A stretch of DNA of 64,000 nt, from assembly GCF_010015445.1 (NCBI RefSeq), contig NC_053121.1, positions 26,134,434 through 26,198,433 of the forward strand. The letters run 5' to 3'. The notes below the pieces were generated by a model. It did not search any database. It saw only the letters and a program-made list of their open reading frames with translations, and was not told the origin of the DNA. Origin of the DNA: Perca fluviatilis (taxonomy: Eukaryota > Chordata > Actinopteri > Perciformes > Percidae). Numbering within the stretch: position 1 is the first letter of the stretch; each line of letters starts with the position of its first letter. The position numbers and the translations under genes were made by a program. Of the stretch, positions 1 to 12,789 are shown piece after piece.

Positions 1-2614
1 ATATACAGCATATATATTTGTGATACAGAGGCGGTAAGAGTAAATGAGAAAGTGGGACAACAAAGAGGGAAAGGATGCTAGCTGAGGGGAGCACAATTCA
101 GTAAATCCAGTCTTTGTTTTTGCTCCTTCATGTCAGTCTTGAGAGAACAGGAAATGGAACCAATATTTGTGAAGAGAAATTCTGTTCATAAAACAGTGTA
201 ACTGCAATATGAGATTCTGGTAATATATGGACAAGTAAAAGTTCTACATAACTATTGTGTCTAATATGCTTTTTCTGTTATCACAGCAAACAAGAGGTTA
301 ATGTATAGTATGTCGACTATGCTGTACTGCTTGCATTACATACTTCTCTCTACCTTCAAGAAAGTGTTGATTTCTAATTTGAATTCATTTCTAATCCGAA
401 AAATGTTGACAATTTTTCACACTTAACTTCTTATTTATTATTATTATTTTCACAATCATGACTAAATGCTCACTCTCGTTAAGGAGAATCTCTTTGTCGA
501 GGGGATTCTTTCCCCACTTCCTGCTTTCTAGGGATGCAACAAGGCAGGTCAGCATTAAGTTAGATTTAGACTACATTATTTCCATTTGATACACTGACAA
601 TACTTTTAAAAATAGAGGTTATTCATTTTCTTTCTTTCTGTTTTCTCTATTTTGGTGTAAAATGCTAATAATTGACTCAAATTAAGAAATAAATCATTTT
701 TACAGGTAGATCTTTATTTATTTTATTTATTTAAAAAATGCAGCGATAGGAATGTCTTCATGATGATTCTCTTGATTACCAGAACAGAGCAGAAGCGAGG
801 CTCTAGAGGACAATAAGAGAAAATGGACATCTGGTATGCTTGGAAATGTGCTTTCATAAATACACAAAATTTAATTTAATGTGTCAACAGTAAATGCTAA
901 ACATTTGTTTAACACCAACGCTCCAACTTTGGAAAACATTTTATTTTTATTTTTTTTTAGTTCTACGTCACACGTTTATGTAGTGAACAACATTTGGTTA
1001 CACCCTTGGTGCTTTCAGGTACCCACAGGGCAGAACTGGTATATTTTGACATAAAAAAATGCTTTATTGAACATCATTGCACAAAGTGAGAACTAAAAAC
1101 TTGGATGAACTGCAATTTAACTAAAACTTGGATAAAGATAATCTAGAACAAACACGTATACTCTTATAATGGCTTGTAGGAAAACATCGGTACTTGTGAT
1201 GTTTTCCTTGAGTTTACAAGTCAGAAAACTTTATTAATAAATACCTTCAACACAGAGTGTGCACTAATTAAAACATAATATGAATTAGAAATTTTGCAAC
1301 GAATGTTTGTGGGAAATGTCTGCAGTCTGCTCTATCTTTACCTTCTCTCTATTGTTGTTAGACTAAAACAGAATAGACAAAAGAAAGGATGGACTGTCTG
1401 CGCAGAAAGTTTTTCATCAAAAATGTATGCCTTGCAGGTTTGCAACATAATGTAGTCCTCCACAAGGTTTTTAAGGCTCTAAGTGTTTTGACCCCTCCCT
1501 ACATCCCAGACTGTCCATCATTTTCTGTCCCCTCACGTATACCCTTAGGTCCTTTGCAGCTTTCCTTCTGAATGTCCCCAAAGATACCACAAAGAAAATG
1601 AAAGATGGTCCTTCTACATTGTTTGTCCTGAGGCTATGCAATGTCCTTTCTGTTCATCTGAGAAAACTGCCTCAGTGGACAACATACTATTACAACTAAT
1701 AACACAAATAACAATGCTAATTCCAACACTACTAACACAATTCATCTTTGTAGTAATTGTAATGTTACTACCACCCACTTTAACAGGCTGCTGGCCTACT
1801 AGTCTAATTTATTCTCTCCCTCGTAAAGAAAAAACATTAATTATTCCATCGTATGATTAGCATCAATTAAGTTCTAAAAAAGATTCAGATTAAAAACCCT
1901 TGTTGCTTAAGAAGTAGAGGAGCGCTTGTATTGTGGCTAAAGCGTTGTTTGGTCAAACATAAGGTACTTGTTTCTCTGGGCCATTAAAATATCAGTGTAG
2001 CAATTCCACATTGAAGAAAGAAGAGGTCAAATCTGTTTCCTATCAGTCTCTTCTCCTAATGTGGGCATACATCCAAGGATTTCATTAACTTTGGTGAGAA
2101 CTTGTTCATCTAATATTGATGGCTATAATCCTCTAGTTAAGTGCCACCAAATTGTGTTACTTTCTGCAATCATGTATATTCCGCAGGCAAAATGAAAAAT
2201 TCATGGTCGGTCTTAGGGAAGCAATTTGTTATTTTATATTTTGAGTTATTTCGACTGGCTGGACGCAATTACGTTGTAGTTATGCTAACTGCTATAAAAT
2301 GTATGCATCGAAAATCTCAGATTAGCCCAAAAGCAAGTGTTTAGATATAAACAAGAGGTTTACTGGCAAGATGCATGTTCCCTTAAGAGCATTTCAGTCA
2401 CATCGAAAGTCCATTATGTTGTGGGCTTGATGTTAACTTAATACAAAGTCCACAGTACGTAGTAAAAATGTCTTGAAGTGAGATGACCATCGGTCTTCCT
2501 GTCAAACAACATTTGTTCCCCAAAAGACCAAAAGACGTTACTGACTTTCTGCTGCTATAACAAATGTAGTTATGCATGAGCAAATATCCATCCATATATT
2601 CAATTTCTATACTG
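1..2614. other. intronic sequence, no gene recognised
   Basis: AT-rich sequence inside the inferred 3'-side intron of diaph2. Short open frames at 1389-1571, 1636-1860 and 2141-2344 have no family resemblance or splice context. No repeat family is recognised. Confidence 0.5.
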
Positions 2615-2825
2615 CTTATGCTGTTCAGGGACATGGGAGACTATCCCATCATGCATTTCGTGAGGGGCAGGGTACACCGTGGACAGGTCACCAGTCAGTC
2701 AATCAAAGGGCAAACGCATATACTCAGGGAGGGAGAATATATCGAGGCAACCTAGAACATGTTAACTCCACAGAAACCCCCCAGAAGGCCATCTTGCTGT
2801 GAGGCGACAGTGATAAGCACTGAGC
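2615..2825. repeat. degenerate dispersed repeat, LINE/SINE tail type
   Basis: The stretch holds a series of phrases that recur across fish genomes: ggcagggtacaccgtggaca, ggtcaccagtc, aacatgttaactccacagaa, cttgctgtgaggcgacagtg and gagccaccatg. The order matches a very common interspersed repeat but the copy has lost internal parts. The family is recalled, not searched. Confidence 0.5.
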
Positions 2826-5340
2826 CACCATGAGAAAATATGTACATGTATATTGGCATGTGTGCATTATGTCTCTCTCTTTCTCTGTTTATATAGCAAC
2901 AGTATTTTCAAGCTAAACAGCACTGAGTCTTTGTGCTGCTTTAAATAAAAACTATGACATTCAATCAATCACCTCCTCACTACATAATTCAGTCATGGTG
3001 ATGATCATCAGTGTTGGCATAGCTCATTTCAAACTGTACTTCAAGGTCCTTCCCTAAAACATAGAGAAAGGGCATGAACAAAATAAGCTGCAGTAGAACT
3101 TCAGTCGCTATGCATGTAGTATCAGCACCTGTTTCTATTTGTTTCCTCTGCAACGCACATTATCATACATTTTGCCAGAGTGGACATAGTGGCACTCATA
3201 GCGCCACTCCAGGCTGTTCTCAGTGTCTTGCTCAAGAGAATACAAGTAGTTACAGTGTATACAGTACTGTATATTGCTAAAAGCAAGGACATAATACCAT
3301 AGCAAAGGGTGGGTGTAGAGATCTGCAAATACTTGGCAAGTGAAATGTTGGTAAATGATGAAAAGATTAGTGTGCATCGCCAGCCACAGTAAGTGACTCA
3401 ACAGCAACAGAAAAAGTGACAGGCAGACACTCTCTTACTGTTTCTGTTTGACTGGTCGCTGGTCTCGTTTTTAGATGGCTTGCACACGCATTGATTTCAG
3501 TCTATAGAACAGTGTTATTATTTTATGATGTTTAGGTGGGGAGATTTGTTATTGAAAGCTTCTGTGCAAGTGCTACATCTTTCATATTGTATTACAGGCA
3601 AAGCCATACAACTGCCCCTCTGTGGGAGTACTGACCTATTCAGTGCTACAGTATTCCAATTGAAGCCCAAAGCTTCATGCAACAAAGAGCTCTGAACATT
3701 ATAGCTTGAAACTAAGCACCACCGGTGTCTGCTTAGTGATTTACCATGCCAAACATGGAGCTACATTATACTTTGATCAATTGAATAGCCAGCTGAAATA
3801 ACTATAATGCACAGGGCATATCAGATGGCCGAAATTGGATATAAAATATTTACCGTACTTTTCTGTTCATCACATCTCAAAAAAGAAAGTTTAAAAAGAA
3901 AAAGCCATTAAGTGCAACAACTTTAGTTTTTTATTTACTTAATGTCATGCTTTGATTTATTTGATTAAAATATAATTCTGTCCCCTAACAGTTTATTAAA
4001 GCTTGTGGCCTTTGTAACAGTTGTCTACAATGTCCTAAGATACTAAATAAAAGAAATTACAGGAGCACCGAATTAATCACAAAAGCTATGTGGTCACACA
4101 GGGTACATCTTCTTTTGTGTGCTGTTAATGTAGCTTTGAGCTGTGCAGTTTGGTGACTTTACATTTCAGTTAGTTAGTTTGTAGTTGTTACTGTTTTATC
4201 TATCTCAAGTCATAACATTTATGTAAATATATAACAAATAATAAAACTAAGGTTGAATGGTACAAAAAAGTAATATCACTAAGTATTCAATACTTGGTTC
4301 AAGATAAGATAATTCTTTCATGTATTTACCGAATGTAAAATGAAAATTGCAGATGACACAATATACAGCAAGACTGATACAAAATACAGCCCACAAAACC
4401 TTTTCTTAGCCTAGATTTTATTAAGTAGTGTGCCATAAAGCAAAATGAAACTAAAGGTTTTTAGCCATGCAAGATGTCTCATTACCCATATAATTGTTTT
4501 TAGAAAAAAAAATGTTTGGATGGCCAATAAATCAAGAGCTAATTTTAATTTTGAATTTAAATAGATCCAGACCAACTGACTTTGTTATCTCTAGACCCAC
4601 ACTGCTAGCTAGTCTAAAAATGTCTATTTCTGAACCTTAAAAAAATGTGTACGGTACAAGCTATCAATCCTGTTATAATCTAATATACAAATTATGATGA
4701 ATTCATCCCACATCCTATCTATGAAACTACACAAAACAAATCAAGACTGCAAAACATAACATAAACAAGCAGGTACCTGTACTGTAAGCATCAACAAACA
4801 AAAGAAAAACGTTTTTGTTTTTCTTACAAAATCCTTCATAGAATTATTTAAACCTACCACACACTGTTTCCTCTCTTGTTTTGTTGACCCTTGTTCATAG
4901 AATCCTTCACCTCACACAAACGTAAGTTAAATATTTAAAATAACGCTGATGGATATGGTAGAACCAAGGTAACACATACAAAGAGCAAAAATCATTGACC
5001 TGCACACTCTCCATCCAAGTGGCAGGTAGGTCACTCCACGTATGGTAGTGATGCGTGGCTCACATTCTCAAAGTCCCATCGCTGCGGTAAAACAACAACA
5101 AACTTTGAGCTAGCAAGCTTCACGCTGAAAATTTTAAGTTTTGAAGAAAATTTGGATCGTGCAATAAGGCAGGCCTGCTTGGTTCTTTTGAGGAATGATT
5201 GTAAAGATTTACCAAGAATATGTTTAGGGCATTTACTGTCAAACTGATGTTTTGGGACTGATTGGTAGGGATTGCTATGGACGAAGCACACACGGCAATA
5301 CACTGATAAGAGCAAATAACCATGTATCACATACTTTAAT
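2826..5340. other. intronic sequence, no gene recognised
   Basis: AT-rich stretch. The overlapping frames on both strands at 3074-3407 and the minus-strand frame at 5031-5444 show no domain and no codon pattern that stands out. Nothing else is seen. Confidence 0.45.
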
Positions 5341-5461
5341 ATTGTATGTGGGGTGCAAATGTTCCACCAAAACAAGTTCCCTTCCCGAAACAGTTTTACA
5401 GAGCCACCGTCGCGGTGTCTGGAGCTTAGCAGCGCCCAAGACAAGTGTGGTTGGTTTAAAG
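5341..5461. repeat. fragment of a dispersed fish repeat
   Basis: The stretch with ccaccaaaacaagttccctt, gagccaccgtcgcggtgt and gcttagcagcgcccaagaca resembles a GC-richer repeat scattered through percomorph genomes. It stops exactly where the tagggctgtcaatcgatt element begins, so it may have been the insertion target. The family is recalled, not searched. Confidence 0.45.
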
Positions 5462-5662
5462 TAGGGCTGTCAATCGATTAAAATATTTAATCATGATTAA
5501 TTGCATGATTGTCCATCGTTAACTCACAATTAATCATGCATGTTTTATCTGCTCGAAATGTACTTTAAAAGGAATATTTCTCAAGTTTTAAATGCTCCAG
5601 TGGTATTTGAGACTTACTCCGGTGTTAACTCAATTCACATTGACAGTACATGAAAATAACTT
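5462..5662 (+). repeat. non-autonomous DNA-transposon-like repeat, copy 1
   Basis: Begins TAGGGCTGTCAATCGATT and contains several attaat/attaatcatg palindromes. It aligns in the same orientation with 40360-40547: both share gattaat(c/t)gcatga, then ttttatctg, gtactttaaaa, tttcaagttt, ggtatttgagact and gacagtacatg/gacggtacatg. The far terminus is not recognisable, so the copy may be truncated. Confidence 0.7.
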
Positions 5663-6469
5663 GTGAGCGAAAGAAGTGTGAGAGATTGGAGAGTGTAAGT
5701 CTTTATCAGAATTAAACCAACTAGTAAGTGCAGACAGCTGACAGAACACCATGCTCCCCGGTCACTTTGAAATGACCCCCCAAGGAGTGCAAAACTGAAA
5801 TTTCAAATTGCTACCCCAAACAACACCAAGGATTCCTATACAACAGTCCTTACTGCTATGTGGTGGTAGACAGAAACCAGTTGTGCAACTGGCAGATTGC
5901 AGGTTGATATGACCAATTAATCTAATTGTTCTGCAAACTGTAAATCTGTATGGGTTGTGGAAGATCAGAGAAAGAATCGTCAGGTTTGATGTCATGTATC
6001 TACACGTTCCTCTGGCTTCTGCAGAGATGAGTTTGAGAGTGAAATGCAGTGGCAAGCACCTCTTTAAAAGAACAGATTCTATTTTCAAAGCCATAAAGTT
6101 GCCATTTTGATCAAGCTTTTGTCGCTGTCACCTTATACTGTACAGTAGATGTATAAAAACCCTTTGAAAACCGTCAGTGTACACCTCCCAGAATGTGCAC
6201 GTATGTTTGTGCTATTATTTGATCTGCTGGGAACTACTAAAATGTCAGGACAGCGCTGCAGCTCTCCTTAATCCTCGAGCAGACACGATGACTTCCGTAG
6301 GTTCGGAAAGTTGATCAATGCTTTTATTCCTAAGCATAAAAGTATGAGCAAATATGAGTCACTCTAAGAATTTAGACCAGATTGGACAGATTTCCTGCTC
6401 AGATGTTTGTTAAATATGGGCTCAGATCACATGAGATTTGGGATTATGTCCCACATTGAAAAAAAATAG
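5663..6469. other. intronic sequence, no gene recognised
   Basis: The minus-strand open frame of 110 codons at 5762-6094 has no recognisable domain and is best read as chance. No repeat family is seen. Confidence 0.4.
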
Positions 6470-6477
6470 GAAAATAT

Positions 6478-6785
6478 TAGAGGTTGGCCGATTTTTGGCA
6501 ATTTTTACCTAATCGGCATCGGCCAATATCCGCGAATTCGGCAGGGAGGAGATTTTCGGTACGAACACGGGTAACAGGTAAGAGTTCAATAAATGTTTTT
6601 GTTGGGAAATTTTGTGTATCTTAAGTAATTATTAGTGTTACATTTTATCTTTCAAATAGAGGTTTAAAAACAAGCACATATCGGCCAAAATAAATCGGCA
6701 ATCTTTATCGGCCATCGGCTGACCCTGATTTCCAAAGATCGGCATTGGCATCAGCCAGAGAAAAACCCATATCGGTCGACCTCTA
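6478..6785. mobile_element. hAT-type MITE, 308 bp, with intact TSD
   Basis: Terminal inverted repeats (TIRs): the left end reads TAGAGGTTGGCCGAT and the right end, reverse-complemented, reads TAGAGGTCGACCGAT, 13 of 15 identical. It is flanked by a perfect 8-bp direct repeat GAAAATAT at 6470-6477 and 6786-6793. An 8-bp TSD with ends starting TAGAG is the signature of the hAT superfamily. The interior is built of atcggc/gccgat motifs and has no coding capacity, so it must have been moved by a transposase supplied in trans. Confidence 0.88.
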
Positions 6786-6793
6786 GAAAATAT

Positions 6794-9700
6794 TAATATA
6801 TGTTTGAGGATATAATTTTCAAAAAGATTTTGTCAAGCTGTCCTGTTCAAATACATGTTAAAGATAAAATATGCACTATATTATATATTGTTTTGTACCC
6901 AAAAGCATCATATCCTCCAAAATATAAACCAAGGCCAAATTTAGAAACATGGATTTCTGAATTATGTATGTATCACGTTGGGGCTGTAACAGATATGGGT
7001 ATCTTGGAGGTTAACAGATGGTGTCATAAAATGAAATAGACATCACTCTTAAAATATACCCAGACACTGAGGACATTTATGTCTCCAAAATCGTTTTCAC
7101 TGCCTGAGGAAGAAGGGCGCACGTCAACTCTGAAGTCAGCCGCAAGGGTAAAAACTAGTTAACTTGCTCATTTCTGGCTGCTTGTCACGTCTGTTGAAGA
7201 CAGTGTCATAACATTTGTGCCAAATTTAACAGTCATATAAATCTCTTTGAATGCTATAAAATGAGAGTGATTACACCATCCTGAGACATAAAGACAAAAA
7301 TAAGTTTGGATTCACTAATGACTGAATTATTTCTGTTACTTTTGAAAACACTGACGACCAGAGAAATCTTTGCCGACAGACATCTGCTAAATTATTATGT
7401 CATTTTCACATCTTTCCTGTCTCGTTTCTCCTTGACAAGTGACACAGCAAACTTGTCTGAGGCCTGGAGGTTTGTAATACTGGGAGTCTAGAGAGTAGAG
7501 TCCCACAGCATGGTGCACAGAAAATTACCCCAACGGTAAGCTTCCACCCCCACTTTCATTCTTTGCTGTGTGTGTAACAGCCACAACATATTTTATGGCC
7601 CTGACAGGTTAGGTTTTTGGATATCTTGTGTCTCTCCCCCTTCCTGAAGGATGTTAAATCTTGATCTTCACGGTAGGAAATTAAATTGCTATATTTCCAA
7701 TACTCTACAAAGTGATGGGATGGGAACAAATGGTGCTTGATCCTGAAATTTCAAAGGCATCAGACTCTCATGTGTCCTCCTGAGGTAGCCTGTTCCCCTC
7801 AACTCCACTAAGGACATCCGATTTTTTTAATATTATATTTAAAATGTTCAAATTGACATGGAGTCTGATTGAGCTTACAAAAGCACTATCCAGGATAACA
7901 AAGTGTATATAGAGGATCAATTATGGATGGTTCACTGAGATAGGGAGCTATTTCCACATGAAAAAATGACGGAGTTCAAACGGTTATTCATCCCTGTAAG
8001 GAATCTATGTCAGACAAGGCTGGCCTATTGATGTCTGACTACTGCACCTAAGTCTTCAAACAAGTATCATTCATCAGTGCAGCGTTAACTCATTGCTGTT
8101 GCATTGAGAGGCACTATTCACACTTTGTGTCTGTGCCAAACAAGATTTCTGGGCTAAGCTGTCAAGGGGTTCTATACAGCCGCTGAGACGTTTAGATGCT
8201 CATATTTGTACGAACAGTCACAACAACAGATGGACAGATGGATATGCTGTTTTGTGCTGGTGTTGATTCGCTGTTATGCACACAGTGGGCAGAAGAGGCC
8301 AATGGCTGAAGAGTCGGGATATAACAGTGCCAGTTAGTGCTTCTAATAAAAATGTATTTGTGCCATGGGAGTGGCTTTTCTTGACACCTTTTAATTGTCT
8401 TGGTTTTAATTATATGAGTACGTGCCATACACATAAAATGTAATGACAATCAAGTACAGTAATATCTTTCCACCTTCCAGTAGGAATTTCATTGTTTAAA
8501 TCAAAAAGTATGATTACAATGTAGTTTGATTGTCTACAAAAATTATGTTTGTGGTCATAAAAGAGTTTATTTAACTGTAATATAACAAACATAGATTAAG
8601 AGATGAGGGAATTTGGTTTATTTGAAGGTTTGCTTTAAAATTATAAGGGAAGCACCTCCACTGTACTTGACAGAATTATTAGTGTTTGTCGGTATGTTGT
8701 TTAATGCTTTATTAACATGTGCGTTAGGACAGACAGTCAATAGGACGAGCAGCTGTATGTTAGCAGGCATAGTAACTTTAAAGCTCGTAAAAAGCCCATT
8801 ACTAGAGATCCATGCAACCCTATGTGCTCAGCTACAAGCATTCAACTGAGAAGAGCTGGTGAGGCTGATTCAGACTCAGAGACACCCTGTGTGGCAGAGC
8901 AGCAAGATCATCACAACAACCAGACACAGAGAGAAACTCTGGTGTCAGCAAATGTCTTCTGCCTCCATAAAAAGACCCCACAAGAAAATGCCCTTGAGAA
9001 AATGTCAGACTTTTACGGTGAAGATTTCACATAATGAAAAGTTAGAAGCCCAGTTCAATTTTGCTTAAATTTGTCTTAGGGATCTGAGAGCTAGCAGATC
9101 TAATATGAAAGTCACTGTCGGGATTTGACAGAGTCATATTGTAATGCTGAGGGATAAACATAGGGAACTGAAAGGCTAGAGCCATGGATGTGTGCTCTGC
9201 TGCTCAAAACCACTAAAACCACTCTCCTATTTTTATATTGGAAAGTCTACTGATAGAGCAGCAGCTGAACTAGAGCTGAGGAAATGAGCTTTAATCAAAC
9301 TTCTTTAGAAGTGCAAAAGTAAGGTGTGCCCAATCGTGCAATACAAAATTCTAATGTACATGATACAAAATTAAAGAGTTTTGCTCTAGTGACTGTATAA
9401 AAAAAATGAATATGTTTTGCCTCTTGAAATATCAAATTCCTTGACATATTTGTACATGGATCTAATCACAGTTTTGTGAGACAGAGACTAGAAATTGTGA
9501 AATGAGAAAGAAGGCTGGACTGAAGCACTGCAGGATTTCTCTCCCACTCAATGAGAAAGTAAGAGGGTTGTAATTTTCTGTAAGTTGGCATCTCACTTCA
9601 TGTCAGTGGATTAAGAAATTAATGAAAAGTGGCTAGTCAATCTGACACTTCTAAATTAAGGAGAGAGCATCCAAATGACAAAATTAAAATGGGGAGAATG

Positions 9701-10232
9701 AAGTAGAGGATACATAATTGGCTGTGGAAATTCTGACAGAAAGAGAAGTGGAAAACATGGCAGCCGAGGAAAAGAGAGTGGAAACAGAGTAAGCAGAGGA
9801 TGCTCCAGGCAATGCCATCTGTGGGTGGATCTGCAAAGGCTGCATGCCACACACCTGTGTGGAACTGCCTGGGAGATAAGGCCCTCAGCACAATGGCCCT
9901 GTGGCCACCTGTGCTGCCAAACAGGTGCACAGCCCAGCCAATTAAACTATTAGACAAACACAGGCCTCTGGGAGCAAATTAGCAGGATGCCCAAACATCA
10001 CAGGAAAGACAAAAAGCAATGGTAAGCACTAACTGTGAAAGGACAACAGCTCTTTGATGAGACTTTCATTTCAGTGTATAGAATTAGGTTTAATGTTTCA
10101 TGAAACAAAGTTTTGATTTAATCATCACATTAATGTTGAAAATGTCTCCAGTGTATAAACAGAGACAACTAAATTACTTTATTGATATAAATTGTATGAA
10201 TTACTATAAAATTGCTTACCATGTATTGAGGA
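6794..10232. other. intronic sequence, no gene recognised
   Basis: Mostly AT-rich with no recognised repeat. Open frames at 6800-7039, 7306-7491, 8192-8449, 8613-9068 and 9637-9957 are unrelated to any family I know. A GC-richer patch at about 9780-9990 has three CACCTG-type E-boxes (9852, 9906 and 9922). Confidence 0.45.
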
Positions 10233-10243
10233 TCAGGGCTTTA

Positions 10244-10265
10244 TTATATATATATATATATATAT
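10244..10265. repeat. (TA)n microsatellite
   Basis: Uninterrupted TA dinucleotides next to the Tc1/mariner remnant. Confidence 0.9.
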
Positions 10266-10324
10266 CACATAAAATAAAAATATATAATACAATGACAATA
10301 TATAATTAAACAAATAGTCAACAT

Positions 10325-10420
10325 TTTCAAAGTAGACCTTTGCTTTTATTGATAGCCTGCAAACCCTTGGTGTTCTCTCAATGAGCTTCATGAGGTAGTC
10401 ACCTGAAATGGTTTTCACTT
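10325..10420 (-). pseudogene. Tc1/mariner transposase, C-terminal fragment
   Basis: The minus strand encodes KTISGDYLMKLIERTPRVC followed by a degraded IKAKVYFEN. This is the far C-terminus of a Tc1-like DDE transposase of fish, where a WKTISGDY-like phrase followed by ERMPRVC-like text precedes KAKGGYFEE. Only about 30 residues of a protein of some 340 survive. The catalytic DDE residues and the paired DNA-binding helices are absent, so it is a dead fragment. It sits head-to-head with a second fragment of the same type on the + strand. Confidence 0.8.
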
Positions 10421-10680
10421 CACAGGTGTGCTTTGTCGGGGGTTAATTAGTGGAATTTTTTCCCTTATTAATAAAAAAGCAAAGGGTGGCTACTTTGAAG
10501 AATCTAAAATATAAGACATGTTTTCAGTTATTTCACACTTTTTTGTTAAGTACATAATTCCATATGTGTTCATTCATAGTTTTGATGCCTTCAGTGAGAA
10601 TCTACAATGTAAATAGTCATGAAAATAAAAAGGAAACGCATTGAATGAGAAGGTGTGTCCAAACTTTTGGCCTGTACTGT
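10417..10680 (+). mobile_element. internally deleted Tc1/mariner element
   Basis: The sequence cttcacaggtgtgctttgtc up to cccttattaat resembles the 5' leader of a fish Tc1 family. It then jumps directly to the end of the transposase frame (KAKGGYFEESKI and stop, 10476-10514) and its 3' untranslated part. It ends in the TIR-like aaacttttggcctgtactgt at 10680. The whole body of the transposase gene is missing. The left TIR is not present because the minus-strand transposase fragment abuts it. Confidence 0.8.
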
Positions 10681-10716
10681 GTGTGTTTTTTTTTTTTGTA
10701 TGTATGTATGTATGTA

Positions 10717-10790
<74 letters not shown>
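10681..10790. repeat. compound microsatellite T/(TATG)n/(GT)n/(TA)n
   Basis: A poly-T run is followed by TATG units, then GT, then about 25 TA units. It starts exactly at the end of the Tc1/mariner TIR, so it may have grown from the TA target site. That origin is inference. Confidence 0.9.
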
Positions 10791-10794
<4 letters not shown>

Positions 10795-12649
10795 ACAAAT
10801 TACACTAATATTGTTTAATATAGATGGCCCACTTGGAGTCGATACTCACATTGGCCTTGACAAAGCAGTGCTTTACTGGTAATATCAAAATGATCAATTT
10901 ATTTTGAAACACTGATTATATAATAAACTTATCACAAAGCAGATGTTCACAAAAGGACCAACCTGAAAATACTGATAAATTGATAATTTATTTGAATTTT
11001 AATCAAATACACGTCTTTTTGTCCCCAAAATATTAATATTCAAAAGATGGCCAGCTGATCCCTATTCTAAGGTGTAAATTAAAACAAGCATGATTCCACT
11101 GTTCTGCCATCTACTTCATGGTTATTTTCAGTATACTGTATGATAACATGGCGTACAAAGGTTACATTAACATAGTGGAGTCAGGAAAGTAGCAAACCAA
11201 ATGTGGAGTTCCTTTGTGTTGTGATCCATGACAATTAAGTGCATTCATATTCATTAGTAGTAACCTTATCCATGCTTCAAGAAAACAATCCCTTTACCAA
11301 GGAGAGAAATAATGAGAGGTGTAAACATGAGCAGGGGGCCGGTAGTAGTCAACACCCGCACAATCCACCTCGGCACACACACTCAAAGGTGGCTTTCTCC
11401 CCATGTGTACGAGGCGACTCGTCCATAATGCACTGGTCCCTTACATGCCGGTCAAATGTTCAGCCATTTGAAAACACCCACAGGGCGAGCCTGGCCTCAC
11501 TTACATCCCCTCGGCAACAGTTGGCCTTCGTAAGCGGATCGGCTGACTTGACTCCTCACAGCTTGCTGGAGACTGTGGAGACTGACTTCAAAGTTCTGCA
11601 ATCACTCGAGGGATAACTACTTAGCTATTCATTATACTATATAAAATACTTAATATAAAATGTGCTTTTACTATGTTAAGCTTAGCACATTATCAATCTA
11701 TCTGTGGTCCCTTTTGTGGATGTATCACAAGCTAATGTTACCTTGTTACATGAATGGGTGTCTTGAGCAGTGCAGGATTTAAGCGAAAGCACACAACTCT
11801 TTGTGCTTTTCTTCTAAAAGTGGCTAATGCAGGGATGCAGCAGTAATGCTGCTACAGTAGTAGCACACAGATTTAAAAATAAAAAAATAAAAAGCTTCTC
11901 TGGGGGCCATGCTGGCAGGTCCTTTCTCTATATCCAGGGTGAACATAAAAAAGTATTCCACTTATCCGATGACCATTTAATATGCACCATTCATTAAGAA
12001 ACATCTCCTCAACAGTGGGCTGGTAAATAATTTAAAGGATCTGCTGTCACTAACGGTTCTGTTGCACTAGTGGGACCAAATTAAAATTAAAGATCCCATT
12101 TAAAGAGAGAAGGCAGCGAAGTTGGGTAGAGAGTAAAGACAAGGCTTACAAAATCAGTGAGCCCTCGTAACGAATGACAAAAGAGCCAATCGAGGCTCAA
12201 CAGGACAGAGCCGAGAACCCCAAAAAAAAAAATCTAAAATCATGTTGGACTACAGTTTTATAAAGGTTTCTAACAGATTAAAAGAGAAGTGCAGGCACTG
12301 GCCATTTTTTATTTGGTAGATTGGAGGCAGGTTGTACACATGACACAGAGCCACGTGCTTATTAAGGTCTCAGAATGGCCGGCTTTCAGATATGGAAAAC
12401 TAATAGAGATCTATTAGAGCTTAATGGACGGAGTGGTCTGGAATGACAGACTCACTCCCAGTGACTATAAGCTTGTGCTTGTTTGGTCTATCGTACTATG
12501 GAATCATATTTCTTTCATTATAATTAAACAAAAGTATGAATTTCAGAGAGAAAAAAACTGAAGCAAAAAAAAGTAATCTCAAAAGTAAAATGTTTGACTT
12601 GCAGCCAAATTATTTGTGTAATTGTGTAAACTTAGTCTTTTACTTTTTT
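10791..12649. other. intronic sequence, no gene recognised
   Basis: AT-rich. The frame at 11239-11616 (125 codons, GC-richer at 11330-11600) has no domain, and I found no convincing splice pair around it. I treat it as non-coding with low certainty. Confidence 0.4.
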
Positions 12650-12765
12650 ATTAATTCAATTCAATTTTATTTATCGTATCAAATCATAACAAGAGTTATC
12701 TCAAGACACTTTACAGATAGATTAGGTCTAGACCACACTCTATAATTTACAAAGATTTATTAATA
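12650..12765. repeat. dispersed repeat, probable LINE 3' tail
   Basis: Contains ttcaattcaattttatttat, caaatcataacaagagttat, ctcaagacactttacagata and taggtctagaccacactcta in that order. This series is very common in percomorph genomes. The LINE assignment is recalled and unverified. Confidence 0.55.
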
Positions 12766-12789
12766 TGTCCTTTTGTTTACAGTTCCCTC

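Noticed and set aside
11239..11616. 125-codon + strand frame as a host exon
   Set aside because: No formin similarity and no matching splice pair found. Kept only as unexplained sequence.
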